64,000 nucleotides of DNA from an uncultured Clostridium sp. (lineage in GTDB: Bacteria; Bacillota; Clostridia; Oscillospirales; Acutalibacteraceae): contig CABRLN010000008.1 in the NCBI GenBank assembly GCA_902471875.1, forward strand, positions 1-64,000, given 5' to 3'. Both the position numbers and the translations under genes were made by a program. Below the pieces are notes generated by a model. It was not told where the DNA came from and ran no database searches. It saw nothing but the letters and a program-made list of their open reading frames with translations. Shown here one piece after another: positions 44,935 through 53,826 of the stretch. Position 1 is the first letter of the stretch; every line of letters begins with the position of its first letter.

Positions 44935-47853
44935 ATGAAGGTAGGATTGGACGTAGGCTCAACAACAGTAAAGTGTGTTGTTCTTGACGAAAATAATAAG
45001 ATTTTATACAGCACTTATGAAAGACATTATTCACAAATTAAACAGAAAATTGCAGATGTTTTAACAAAAGCTAAAAGAGCCGTACCGCAATGCGACAACT
45101 CACCGCTAGCTATTTCGGGTTCAGCAGGTATGGGGTTGGCAGAAACCTGCGGTATTGACTTTGTACAAGAGGTTTATGCAACCAGAATAGCAACAAACAC
45201 CTTTATACCGGGAACAGATGTTGTTATTGAGCTTGGCGGTGAAGATGCAAAAATTCTTTTTTTGACAGGCGGTATGGAGGTTAGAATGAACGGCTCATGT
45301 GCAGGGGGCACCGGTGCATTTATTGACCAAATGGCAACGCTGCTGAACGTTCCTATTGAAGAACTTAACAGTCTTGCTGCACAAAGCGAAAAAATTTACA
45401 CCATTGCTTCACGCTGCGGTGTATTTGCCAAAACAGATATTCAACCTTTGCTTAACCAAGGTGCAAGAAAAAGTGATATTGCAGAAAGTATATTTAATGC
45501 TGTCGTAAACCAAACTGTTGCAGGCTTGGCACAAGGCAGAGAAATTACAGGGCAAGTGGTTTATCTTGGCGGTCCGCTTACATTTATGGAGCAGCTTAGA
45601 AAGTGTTTTGACAAAGTACTTAACACAAAAGGTATATGCCCTGAAAATTCTCTTTACTACGTTTCCTGCGGTGCGGCATTGTGTGCCGAAACACCTGTAA
45701 GCTTTGATAAAATAATTGAAGAAATTAATAACTACCATGGCAGCGGAAATTTTGCCTATAACCCTCCTCTATTTAAAAGCGAAAAAGAGTACAAGGAATT
45801 TTCAGAACGCCATGCAAAAGCGACAGTAAAAACAGAAGATCTTACCAAATATAATGGTAAGGTATTCTTAGGTATTGACGCCGGTTCAACCACCGTTAAG
45901 GCTGTTGTTATGGGCGAACAGGGTCAGCTATTAACATCAAGCTACCTGCCAAACAGCGGCAACCCTGTACCTATTATTAAAGAATTTCTTGAAAAGTTGT
46001 ATCAGCAATCGCCTAATATTAACATAGCCTCATCAGCTGTAACAGGCTATGGTGAGGAAATAATTAAAAATGCATTTAGGGCAGATTATGGAATAGTAGA
46101 AACAGTTGCACATTTTACTGCAGCAAAAAAGTTTATGCCTGACGTTGAATTTGTTATCGACATTGGCGGGCAGGACATTAAATGTTTTAAAATACATAAC
46201 AGTGCCATTGACAATATCTTTTTAAACGAGGCTTGCTCGTCAGGCTGCGGTTCGTTTTTGCAAACTTTTGCAAATGCACTTGGCTACAGCATAGAAGAAT
46301 TTTCAAAGCTTGGTCTGTTTGCAAAACAACCTGTTGATTTAGGCAGCAGATGCACTGTATTTATGAACAGTTCTGTAAAACAAGCACAAAAGGACGGTGC
46401 AACTATTGAGGATATTTCAGCTGGATTATCTCTTAGTGTTGTTAAAAACGCACTTTACAAGGTTATACGAATTTCTGACCCTGCAAAACTGGGTACAAAA
46501 GTTGTTGTACAGGGCGGAACATTCTTAAATGACGCTGTGCTGCGTGCTTTTGAGCAAGAAATGGGTGTACAGGTTGTAAGACCTACTATTTCAGGTCTAA
46601 TGGGTGCCTATGGTGCAGCACTTTATGCACAGTCAAAATATACAGAAGGTAAAAGTTCTCTTATAAACGCAGAACAGCTAAAAAACTTTGTTCATGAAAT
46701 AAGCGTTGTAAACTGTGGCGGCTGCAGCAACAACTGTCGACTGACAGTAAATAAATTTTCTGACGGCAGACGCTTTATTGGCGGAAACCGCTGTGAAAAA
46801 CCTATTACTAAAAAAGCGCCCAACGAAACCCTAAACATATATGAATACAAGCTAAACCTGCTTAAAGAATATAAACCCAAAATGGGTAAACGTGGTAAAA
46901 TAGGCTTACCTATGGGACTTAACATTTACGAACTGCTGCCTTTTTGGTACGCTTTCTTTACCGAACTGGGATTTGAGGTTCACACCTCTCCAATTTCAAA
47001 CCGCAAAATTTATGCAAGCGGTCAGCAGACAATTCCGTCAGACACTGTATGTTACCCTGCAAAGCTTATGCATGGTCATGTACAAACTCTTATTAACCAA
47101 GGTATAGATACAATTTTCTATCCTTGCCTGTCATATAACTTTGACGAGGGCAAAAGTGACAACCACTATAATTGTCCTGTAGTTGCATACTACTCAGAGG
47201 TTATTAAGACAAATATGAAGGATGTAAAAAATATCACTTTTATTAATGACTATTTTGGTATTCACCGTAAAAAGGACTTTCCTAAAAAAGCCCACGAGGT
47301 ACTAACCAAATATTTTGACGGCATTACATTAAAGGAAGTTAAAAATGCTGCCAAGCTGGCATACATTGAGTATGACCGCCATATGGATAAAATTAAAGCA
47401 CGTGGTGAAGCTATAATAGAACAAGCACGCCACGAAAATAAAGAAATTATTGTGCTTGCAGGCAGACCATATCATGTTGACCCTGAAATTAACAAGGGTA
47501 TTGATAAGTTAATGTCCAGCTTTGGCGTTGCAATAATTTCAGAAGATGTTGTAAGTGATAAGGTTGAAAAGTATAAAACAACCGTACTAAATCAGTGGAC
47601 ATACCACGCAAGGCTATACTCTGCCGCACATTATATAGCACAGTGTGATGACATTAACCTTGTACAGCTTGTTTCTTTCGGCTGTGGTGTTGACGCCATT
47701 ACAACTGACGAAGTAAGAGATATTTTAGAATCTGAAGGCAAAATTTACACTCAAATTAAAATTGACGAAATAACTAATCTTGGTGCGGTAAAAATCAGAC
47801 TAAGAAGCTTGCTTGCGGCTATAGCGGAACAAAAAGATAAAAAGACAAATTAA
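44935..47853 (+). CDS. Acyl-CoA dehydratase activase-type ATPase (BadF/BcrA family, two ASKHA domains)
   Basis: Protein of 972 residues. Two BadF/BadG/BcrA/BcrD ATPase domains lie in tandem: KVGLDVGSTTVKCVVLD at residue 2 and FLGIDAGSTTVKAVVMG near 310. Each has Cys that in this family bind a [4Fe-4S] cluster between subunits (NGSCAGGTGAF, SRCGVF; EACSSGCGSF, SRCTVF). A Cys-rich segment (NCGGCSNNCRL..NRCEKP) near 595 precedes a DUF2229-like dehydratase-related half. Such proteins feed low-potential electrons, with ATP hydrolysis, to a 2-hydroxyacyl-CoA dehydratase or double-cubane partner. The partner gene follows after 22 bases. Real substrate unknown. Confidence 0.88.
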   Translation: MKVGLDVGSTTVKCVVLDENNKILYSTYERHYSQIKQKIADVLTKAKRAVPQCDNSPLAISGSAGMGLAETCGIDFVQEVYATRIATNTFIPGTDVVIELGGEDAKILFLTGGMEVRMNGSCAGGTGAFIDQMATLLNVPIEELNSLAAQSEKIYTIASRCGVFAKTDIQPLLNQGARKSDIAESIFNAVVNQTVAGLAQGREITGQVVYLGGPLTFMEQLRKCFDKVLNTKGICPENSLYYVSCGAALCAETPVSFDKIIEEINNYHGSGNFAYNPPLFKSEKEYKEFSERHAKATVKTEDLTKYNGKVFLGIDAGSTTVKAVVMGEQGQLLTSSYLPNSGNPVPIIKEFLEKLYQQSPNINIASSAVTGYGEEIIKNAFRADYGIVETVAHFTAAKKFMPDVEFVIDIGGQDIKCFKIHNSAIDNIFLNEACSSGCGSFLQTFANALGYSIEEFSKLGLFAKQPVDLGSRCTVFMNSSVKQAQKDGATIEDISAGLSLSVVKNALYKVIRISDPAKLGTKVVVQGGTFLNDAVLRAFEQEMGVQVVRPTISGLMGAYGAALYAQSKYTEGKSSLINAEQLKNFVHEISVVNCGGCSNNCRLTVNKFSDGRRFIGGNRCEKPITKKAPNETLNIYEYKLNLLKEYKPKMGKRGKIGLPMGLNIYELLPFWYAFFTELGFEVHTSPISNRKIYASGQQTIPSDTVCYPAKLMHGHVQTLINQGIDTIFYPCLSYNFDEGKSDNHYNCPVVAYYSEVIKTNMKDVKNITFINDYFGIHRKKDFPKKAHEVLTKYFDGITLKEVKNAAKLAYIEYDRHMDKIKARGEAIIEQARHENKEIIVLAGRPYHVDPEINKGIDKLMSSFGVAIISEDVVSDKVEKYKTTVLNQWTYHARLYSAAHYIAQCDDINLVQLVSFGCGVDAITTDEVRDILESEGKIYTQIKIDEITNLGAVKIRLRSLLAAIAEQKDKKTN

Positions 47854-47875
47854 TTTTAAATAATCGGGGATTATT

Positions 47876-49207
47876 ATGGCTACTTTAAAATACGATAAAA
47901 CAGGCAGACTGTTATTTACCAAAGAAATGAAAAAAGAATATACCATTCTTCTGCCTATGATGGCATCTATACAATTCAGAATTATGAAGCGTGTATTTGA
48001 CGAATATGGCTACAATACAGAACTGCTTGAAACTGATGGACCTGAAATTGCACAGGTCGGCTTAAAATATGTACATAACGACACTTGCTACCCTGCACTT
48101 CTAGTTATAGGGCAATTTATTCACGCTCTGCAAAGCGGTAAATATGATATTCACAAAACTGCACTTATGATTACACAAACAGGCGGAGGCTGTAGAGCCT
48201 CTAACTACATTCATTTGCTGCGAAAGGCACTTAAAAAGGCTGGACTTGAATTTGTACCTATAATTTCACTTAACCTTTCAGGACTTGAAAGCAATCCTGG
48301 TTTCAGCTTGTCAATTCCAATTGTACGAAAGTTGATTGGTGCTTTAGTTTACGGTGATACGCTTATGCTTTTAAGTAACCAAACCAAGCCTTACGAGGTT
48401 AACAAGGGCGAAAGTATGGCACTTGTAAATAGCTGGATTGAAAATATTATAGGACAGTTTAAAGAAGGCAGAGGCTTTAAGCTTGAACAGCAAAAGCAAA
48501 ATCTTGACGATATGTCAAAGTCTTTTTCTAACATTGAGGTAAACAAAACACCAAAGGTAAAGGTTGGTGTAGTTGGTGAGATATATGTTAAGTATGCCCC
48601 TTTAGGCAATAACAATCTTGAAGCTTTCCTGCAAGAACAAGACTGTGAAGTTTGTGTACCGGGCATAATGGGCTTTGCACTTTTTAAGGTTGATAACCGC
48701 TTACAGGATATTAAGCTTTATGGCGGTAACCGTATAAAATATAAGGTTATTGACATACTGTTTAAATATCTTGAAAAAATGGAAAGCCTTATTATTGAAT
48801 ATACAAGCAAATACGGCTTTACTCCACCGGGTAAATATACTCATATAAGAAATCTTGTTGACGGTGTAATAGGCTTAGGCAACAAAATGGGCGAAGGTTG
48901 GCTGTTAACAGGTGAAATGCTTGAGCTTGCTGAAAGCGGTTACCCAAACATTGTGTGCACACAGCCCTTTGGTTGTTTGCCTAACCACATTTGCGGCAAG
49001 GGCATGATTAGAAAAATTAAAGAAATTAACCCTAAAGCAAACATAGTAGCAATAGACTACGACCCGGGTGCAACACGAGTAAACCAAGAAAATAGAATTA
49101 AACTAATGCTTGCCGTTGCAAAAGAAAATTTACAGTCAGACCAGCAAGGTAAGCAAAACACAACAACCTCTAAAGTAAAAGTACGGGCTGTTGCAAAACA
49201 GAAATAA
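47876..49207 (+). CDS. 2-hydroxyacyl-CoA dehydratase-like protein
   Basis: Protein of 443 residues in the 2-hydroxyglutaryl-CoA dehydratase D-component fold. Conserved cysteines that could bind an iron-sulfur cluster: NDTCYPALL, GGGCRASNY, and CTQPFGCLPNHICGKG. It lies 22 bases after its presumed ATP-driven activator. The pair is widespread in Clostridia as an orphan system with no amino-acid fermentation genes beside it. It may act on a CoA ester or be a reductase like double-cubane cluster proteins; no CoA-transferase or dehydrogenase is in this window to support fermentation. Terminator follows at 49218. Confidence 0.82.
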   Translation: MATLKYDKTGRLLFTKEMKKEYTILLPMMASIQFRIMKRVFDEYGYNTELLETDGPEIAQVGLKYVHNDTCYPALLVIGQFIHALQSGKYDIHKTALMITQTGGGCRASNYIHLLRKALKKAGLEFVPIISLNLSGLESNPGFSLSIPIVRKLIGALVYGDTLMLLSNQTKPYEVNKGESMALVNSWIENIIGQFKEGRGFKLEQQKQNLDDMSKSFSNIEVNKTPKVKVGVVGEIYVKYAPLGNNNLEAFLQEQDCEVCVPGIMGFALFKVDNRLQDIKLYGGNRIKYKVIDILFKYLEKMESLIIEYTSKYGFTPPGKYTHIRNLVDGVIGLGNKMGEGWLLTGEMLELAESGYPNIVCTQPFGCLPNHICGKGMIRKIKEINPKANIVAIDYDPGATRVNQENRIKLMLAVAKENLQSDQQGKQNTTTSKVKVRAVAKQK

Positions 49208-49217
49208 ATATTATATT

Positions 49218-49267
49218 AAAACGACACCTGTCATCATTAAATGAATGTACAGGTGTCGTTTATTTTT
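49218..49267 (+). terminator. Terminator after the activase/dehydratase operon
   Basis: AAACGACACCTGT pairs with ACAGGTGTCGTTT, followed by ATTTTT. Stem of 13 bases with a 17-base loop. Confidence 0.9.
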
Positions 49268-49325
49268 CTGTCATAAATTATAATTCAGGTAAATAAATCA
49301 TAATGTGTAAGTAAAAAGATTTCTT

Positions 49326-50597
49326 TTAATTTTCCTCTTTTATCTTGCGCCAATACTCCTTAAAAGCTTGCTCGTTTTTATTATCACCATAAACATAATA
49401 TTCTCTGTCCTTTAATTCATCAGGCAAATACTGCTGCTTTACATAATGATTTTTATAGTCATGAGGATACAAATAAAACTGTCCCTTTACAGGATTGTCC
49501 TCACCGTCATAATGCATGTTTTGCAGTTGTCTTGGAACATCTCCAACCAAGCCCTTTTCAATATCTGCTGTTGCTGATGCAATGGCGTTATATGCAGAGT
49601 TGCTTTTAGGAGCATTGCAAACCATAATAACAGCGTCAGCAAGAGGTATTTTTGCCTCCGGCATACCAACCTGCAGTGCAATATCTACACAGGATTTTAC
49701 AATGGGAATAATTTGAGGGTACGCCAATCCCACATCTTCACAGGCACAAACAAGCAGTCGTCTGCAGGCTGAGGGCAAATCACCACCTGACAGCAGTCTT
49801 GCCAAATAGTAAATTGCTGCATTGGCATCTGACCCACGCATAGATTTCTGAAATGCTGACATAGCATCATAATGCTGGTCACCGTCTTTGTCATAACGCA
49901 TAGCACTACGCTGTGTAAGCTGACTTGCCGTTTCTAACGTAATTATCCTTACACCATTTTCGGGCAAGGTAGATAATGTGCAAAGCTCAACGGCATTCAT
50001 AGCCTTACGCACATCACCGCCACATGCTGTTGATATATATTTTACTGCGTCATCACTTACATTAATTTCTATATTATCTTCGTTTGACAGAATGTTAAAG
50101 CTACGTCGTACAGCCTTTTCAATTTCGGCACTTGGCACAGCTTTAAACTCAAACACGGTACATCTGCTTAAAATAGCATTATAAACGTAAAAATATGGGT
50201 TTTCCGTTGTAGATGCAATAAGTGTAATACTACCATTCTCAAGATATTCAAGCAGAGTTTGTTGTTGCTTTTTGTTAAAATACTGAATTTCGTCAAGATA
50301 AAGCAATATACCGTTCATACCGCCAAAGGTGTCAAGCTCTGATACAAGCTCTTTAATATCTGCTGTAGATGCTGTTGTTCCGTTCAGCTTACGCAGCAGC
50401 TTGTTGGTACGCTTTGCAATATATGACGCTACAGTGCTTTTACCAACACCTGACGGTCCATAAAATATCATATTAGGAACATCTTCTGCATTATCTATTA
50501 TGTTTCTTAAGGGTTTGCCTTTTTCAAGCAAATGCTTTTGACCTACAATATCATCAAGACTTTGCGGTCTTATTCTGTCAGCTAACGGCTTTTTCAT
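49326..50597 (-). CDS. rarA: Replication-associated recombination protein A (AAA ATPase)
   Basis: RarA/MgsA/WRNIP1-type clamp-loader-like ATPase (423 residues) acting at stalled forks. Opening LADRIRPQSLDDIVGQKHLL is the family signature. Walker A GPSGVGKST is at 47-55, Walker B GILLYLDEIQ near 95-104, and the C-terminal tetramerisation region has MRGSDANAAIYYLARLLSGGD and the family end YLPDELKDREYY. AGGAGG precedes the ATG. It follows glyA after a terminator. Confidence 0.95.
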   Translation of the reverse strand: MKKPLADRIRPQSLDDIVGQKHLLEKGKPLRNIIDNAEDVPNMIFYGPSGVGKSTVASYIAKRTNKLLRKLNGTTASTADIKELVSELDTFGGMNGILLYLDEIQYFNKKQQQTLLEYLENGSITLIASTTENPYFYVYNAILSRCTVFEFKAVPSAEIEKAVRRSFNILSNEDNIEINVSDDAVKYISTACGGDVRKAMNAVELCTLSTLPENGVRIITLETASQLTQRSAMRYDKDGDQHYDAMSAFQKSMRGSDANAAIYYLARLLSGGDLPSACRRLLVCACEDVGLAYPQIIPIVKSCVDIALQVGMPEAKIPLADAVIMVCNAPKSNSAYNAIASATADIEKGLVGDVPRQLQNMHYDGEDNPVKGQFYLYPHDYKNHYVKQQYLPDELKDREYYVYGDNKNEQAFKEYWRKIKEEN

Positions 50598-50631
50598 AAC
50601 ACCATCCTCCTAACTTTATTAATAAAATGTA

Positions 50632-50660
50632 AAGAGGTAAACACGTTATGTGCTTACCTC
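50632..50660 (-). terminator. Terminator between glyA and rarA
   Basis: GAGGTAAGCAC pairs with GTGTTTACCTC (one G-U) around a five-base loop on the minus strand, then TTTACATTTT. It lies 24 bases after the glyA stop. Confidence 0.82.
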
Positions 50661-50683
50661 CTAATTTTATTTGTATCTTAAAA

Positions 50684-51937
50684 TTATTCGTAAAGAGGGT
50701 ATTTTTTACAAATTTCTGTAACACCTGCACGTACAGCGTCTGCATTGCCTTCAAAGTCATTAATAATTAACGAAATATATTCTGCAATCTTGTCCATATC
50801 CTCTTCAACAAGACCCCTTGTTGTTACCGCTGCTGTACCCATACGAACACCGCTGGTTACAAATGGACTGCGAGGCTCGTTCGGAACAGTATTTTTATTA
50901 ACTGTAATATAAACCTCGTCAAGCATATGTTCAAGCTCTTTACCTGTCAGTTCAGTATCACGAAGGTCTAGTAGCATAACGTGGTTATCTGTACCGCCGC
51001 TTACTAACTTATGACCTCTTTTAACTAAACCGTCAGCCAATGCCTTACAGTTTTTAACAATTTGTTCACCATAAGCCTTAAATTCAGGCTTTAAAGCCTC
51101 TCCAAAGCAAACTGCCTTTGCTGCTATTGTATGCATTAACGGACCACCCTGTGTACCAGGGAAAATAGCCTTGTCTATCTGTTTAGCGTACTGTTCGCCA
51201 CACAAAATCAAACCGCCACGTGGGCCTCTTAATGTTTTATGAGTTGTAGTTGTAACAAAGTGTGCATATTCAACAGGGTTAGGGTGAACACCCGCTGCTA
51301 CAAGTCCTGCAATATGCGCCATATCTACCATTAAGTAAGCACCAACCTCGTCAGCAATCTCACGAAATTTCTTAAAATCAATAACTCTTGGATAAGCACT
51401 TGCACCACAAACTATCATTGCCGGCTTACACTCTTTAGCTATTTCAAGCACCTTATCATAATCAATTAAATGTGTTTCAGGGTCAACACCATATGGTACA
51501 AAATTGAAATAGCTTCCTGACATATTAACAGGTGAACCATGAGTTAAGTGTCCGCCTTCATTAAGGTTCATACCCATTACTGTGTCACCCGGCTTTAACA
51601 TTGCAAAATAAACAGCCATATTAGCCTGTGCACCTGAGTGTGGCTGTACATTGGCATGTTCTGCACCAAATAACTGACAAGCTCTTTTTCTTGCAATTTC
51701 TTCAACAACATCTACACACTGGCAGCCACCGTAATAACGCTTGCCCGGATAGCCCTCGGCATATTTATTTGTTAAAACACTGCCCATAGCTGCCATAACA
51801 GCAGGTGAAACAATATTTTCAGAAGCAATAAGCTCTAAATTTCGTTTTTGTCTTTTCAGCTCTTCACCCATTGCTTCAGCAACATCGCTGTCATATTTTC
51901 CGACAAATCCTATTGAATCCATTATATCATTATACAT
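50684..51937 (-). CDS. glyA: Serine hydroxymethyltransferase
   Basis: PLP enzyme (417 residues) converting serine and tetrahydrofolate to glycine and 5,10-methylene-tetrahydrofolate. Signature segments: LELIASENIVSPAVMAAMGS, NKYAEGYPGKRYYGGC and the PLP-lysine site TTTTHKTLRGPRGG. Length normal. AAGGAG lies nine bases before the ATG. Single-gene unit; no glycine riboswitch pattern was seen in the 310 bases upstream. Confidence 0.97.
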   Translation of the reverse strand: MYNDIMDSIGFVGKYDSDVAEAMGEELKRQKRNLELIASENIVSPAVMAAMGSVLTNKYAEGYPGKRYYGGCQCVDVVEEIARKRACQLFGAEHANVQPHSGAQANMAVYFAMLKPGDTVMGMNLNEGGHLTHGSPVNMSGSYFNFVPYGVDPETHLIDYDKVLEIAKECKPAMIVCGASAYPRVIDFKKFREIADEVGAYLMVDMAHIAGLVAAGVHPNPVEYAHFVTTTTHKTLRGPRGGLILCGEQYAKQIDKAIFPGTQGGPLMHTIAAKAVCFGEALKPEFKAYGEQIVKNCKALADGLVKRGHKLVSGGTDNHVMLLDLRDTELTGKELEHMLDEVYITVNKNTVPNEPRSPFVTSGVRMGTAAVTTRGLVEEDMDKIAEYISLIINDFEGNADAVRAGVTEICKKYPLYE

Positions 51938-52214
51938 ATCAATAAACTCCTTATATAAACTTAAATTTCAAACCTTACTTAAAGTTATTATAAAATAAAT
52001 TACTATTTTTTGCAAGATATTTTCAACCATTAAAATAATAAATTGTTATCTTTTTACAATAAATTTGTTTAGTATTCCTTATAGTTATATTATAATATTG
52101 GACACCATCCTCCAATATGTCTTTATATAATTATAAACTAAAATAATTAATACTAATACCTAATTAACATATGAAGATCAACAGATAAATTTTTTAAATC
52201 AGAGATTATCATAA
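51938..52214. other. AT-rich intergenic region, no gene seen
   Basis: Between the glyA start and the terminator of the small membrane protein gene. Very AT-rich. It should hold the glyA promoter, but no spacing of hexamers is clearly better than background. Confidence 0.45.
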
Positions 52215-52243
52215 AATTAAAAGCAGACACTAAAGCCTGCTTT
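52215..52243 (-). terminator. Terminator after the 69-residue membrane protein
   Basis: AAAGCAG pairs with CTGCTTT around a ten-base loop on the minus strand, followed by TAATTTT, just past the stop at 52251. Confidence 0.75.
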
Positions 52244-52250
52244 AATCACC

Positions 52251-52460
52251 TTATATTTGAAAAGAAATTATAACCTTATCTAATACAGACATTGCGTATC
52301 TCATTCCTTTGCCTGACGGCGTCTTTTGTGCTATCCACTCGGTTTTTATAATTCGCTTTTTCTCAAGCTTTTTCATTGCTATTTTTAGAATAGCAAATAA
52401 ACCTGCAATAAAAATTGTAACTTTTAAAATATTCTTAATTAATTTTATCATACAACACAT
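52251..52460 (-). CDS. Small single-helix membrane protein, unknown
   Basis: Sixty-nine residues. A helix (about 8-30; LIKNILKVTIFIAGLFAILKIAM) is followed by a basic cytoplasmic-type tail (KKLEKKRIIKTEWIAQ) and a short C-terminal part. The ATG at 52460 is nine bases after AAGGAG; the TTG at 52466 is too close to that site. Own terminator downstream. It lies 43 bases after the Nudix gene on the same strand, so it may be co-transcribed with it. No family recognised. Confidence 0.6.
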   Translation of the reverse strand: MCCMIKLIKNILKVTIFIAGLFAILKIAMKKLEKKRIIKTEWIAQKTPSGKGMRYAMSVLDKVIISFQI

Positions 52461-52503
52461 ACTCAAATTCTCCTTACTTAAATTATAACATATATAATAA
52501 ATT

Positions 52504-53007
52504 TTAAATATATCCTCTTACTTTTAACGCCCCCAGTAAAAATGTTTCGGCTATGCTGTTGGGTTTAATGTTGTTAACTGCTTCCATTACGGTGTACCAA
52601 TTTGCAGAATCGACCTCATTTTTTTTCAGCAAAAAGCTTTCACTGTCAACAACTACAACAAAGTTATGAATTAATGTGTTAGTTTTATTAAAATACATGC
52701 TGTTGTTATAGTTCCAAGAAATAGCATTAAGGTTTACTTCTTCTTTTATTTCACGCTTTAAAGCCTGCTGTGGTGTTTCACCTTTGTTAATATAACCTGC
52801 TACCAATATATTGTCTTTACTGCCATACTGCTGTATAAGTAAAATTTTATTTTTATCTTTGTTAAAAACAACCATACTTACCGCACTACTGTACATAGGA
52901 AATTTAAAAGTTCTGCATTTTTCACAGTAATCAACTAAACCCTCATCACCACATTCCTTTTTAGTCAACCTTGTACCGCATACTGAACAATAATTCAACT
53001 CATCCAT
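52504..53007 (-). CDS. Nudix hydrolase with N-terminal zinc ribbon
   Basis: Protein of 167 residues. A zinc ribbon (CSVCG, then CEKC at about 7-32) precedes a Nudix domain with the box GYINKGETPQQALKREIKEEV (Gly, Glu, REIKEEV catalytic helix). The layout is like NudC-type and other two-domain Nudix enzymes that cleave nucleoside diphosphate derivatives such as NADH or capped RNA, but it lacks the length of NudC. Substrate unknown. AGGAG precedes the ATG. Confidence 0.88.
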   Translation of the reverse strand: MDELNYCSVCGTRLTKKECGDEGLVDYCEKCRTFKFPMYSSAVSMVVFNKDKNKILLIQQYGSKDNILVAGYINKGETPQQALKREIKEEVNLNAISWNYNNSMYFNKTNTLIHNFVVVVDSESFLLKKNEVDSANWYTVMEAVNNIKPNSIAETFLLGALKVRGYI

Positions 53008-53078
53008 TAAATAATTCTCCTTTTATGTTGATAATTACTCATTAAATAATATGTAGCACCATGCAAAACTGTTTAGAA

Positions 53079-53513
53079 TTAAAATCTTATATTTATTTTA
53101 AAATCTTCACAACATCTTGGGCAATTTACAGTATGCTTACCCTTTCTAAAAGGAACACGAATTGCAGCTTTACAGTAAGGACATTTTACATAGCGGTGAG
53201 TTTTTCGGTCGGAGAATTTTCTTTTTTGCAATCTGAACCACTCAACTAATTTTATAAAAAAAGGTTTCACCTTATAGTAATATTTTAAATAAATATCGTT
53301 TTCTTTACTTCTTTGTGAAATATTTCTTGAAAGGCACCTAAAAATAATAAGAAGTACAATAAGGTATGTAACCAACTGTACAATAAAATTTCTAAAGAAA
53401 ACGGTGTTAATTATATTAATAATAAGCCACAGTACAAATAAACCTATATTCAGCTTGTCCATACCATATCTGCCATACATAAACTGTGATACCTTAGTAA
53501 AAAAGTTACGCAT
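53079..53513 (-). CDS. Membrane protein with C-terminal zinc-ribbon-like domain
   Basis: One hundred forty-four residues: two helices (about 22-60) then a basic region and a C-terminal four-Cys motif (CPYCKAAIRVPF..CPRC), which would bind zinc. The pattern of a short helix pair plus a ribbon reading VKCPYCKAAIRVPFRKGKH recurs in Clostridia proteins of unknown role. The ATG at 53513 follows GAGGTG by six bases; the GTG at 53522 lies inside that site. Confidence 0.72.
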   Translation of the reverse strand: MRNFFTKVSQFMYGRYGMDKLNIGLFVLWLIINIINTVFFRNFIVQLVTYLIVLLIIFRCLSRNISQRSKENDIYLKYYYKVKPFFIKLVEWFRLQKRKFSDRKTHRYVKCPYCKAAIRVPFRKGKHTVNCPRCCEDFKINIRF

Positions 53514-53742
53514 ATAATTCACCTCATAAAATATTATATACCAACAATCGTAAAAATACTTTAATAAATAGTTAATTTTATTATATATTTTCTTACAGTA
53601 TATATTACAATCAGTTGATAAAAATGCTCATAAAGCATTTTTAATCAATTATATTTACTTAAATTTATTATTAGAAAATTATGCTTCAGCTACCAATTGT
53701 TTGTAAAAACATAACTTAATTTATTAATATAAAACTACTTAT
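53514..53742. other. AT-rich intergenic region, no gene seen
   Basis: About 230 bases between the zinc-ribbon membrane protein and the terminator of the alcohol dehydrogenase. No ORF with a ribosome site or RNA structure noted. Confidence 0.45.
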
Positions 53743-53774
53743 AAAAAAACAAGGACTGCATAAAGCAGCCCTTG
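53743..53774 (-). terminator. Terminator after the iron alcohol dehydrogenase
   Basis: CAAGGGCTGC pairs with GCAGTCCTTG (one G-U) on the minus strand with a five-base loop, followed by TTTTTTTAT. Confidence 0.88.
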
Positions 53775-53826
53775 CTAAAAGAAAATAAAAATTACAGTAT
53801 CAATATTTATGTTATGATTAATTTCA

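Noticed and set aside
51938..52250. Glycine or folate riboswitch upstream of glyA
   Set aside because: The region is plain AT-rich DNA without the conserved GC-rich core of those riboswitches.
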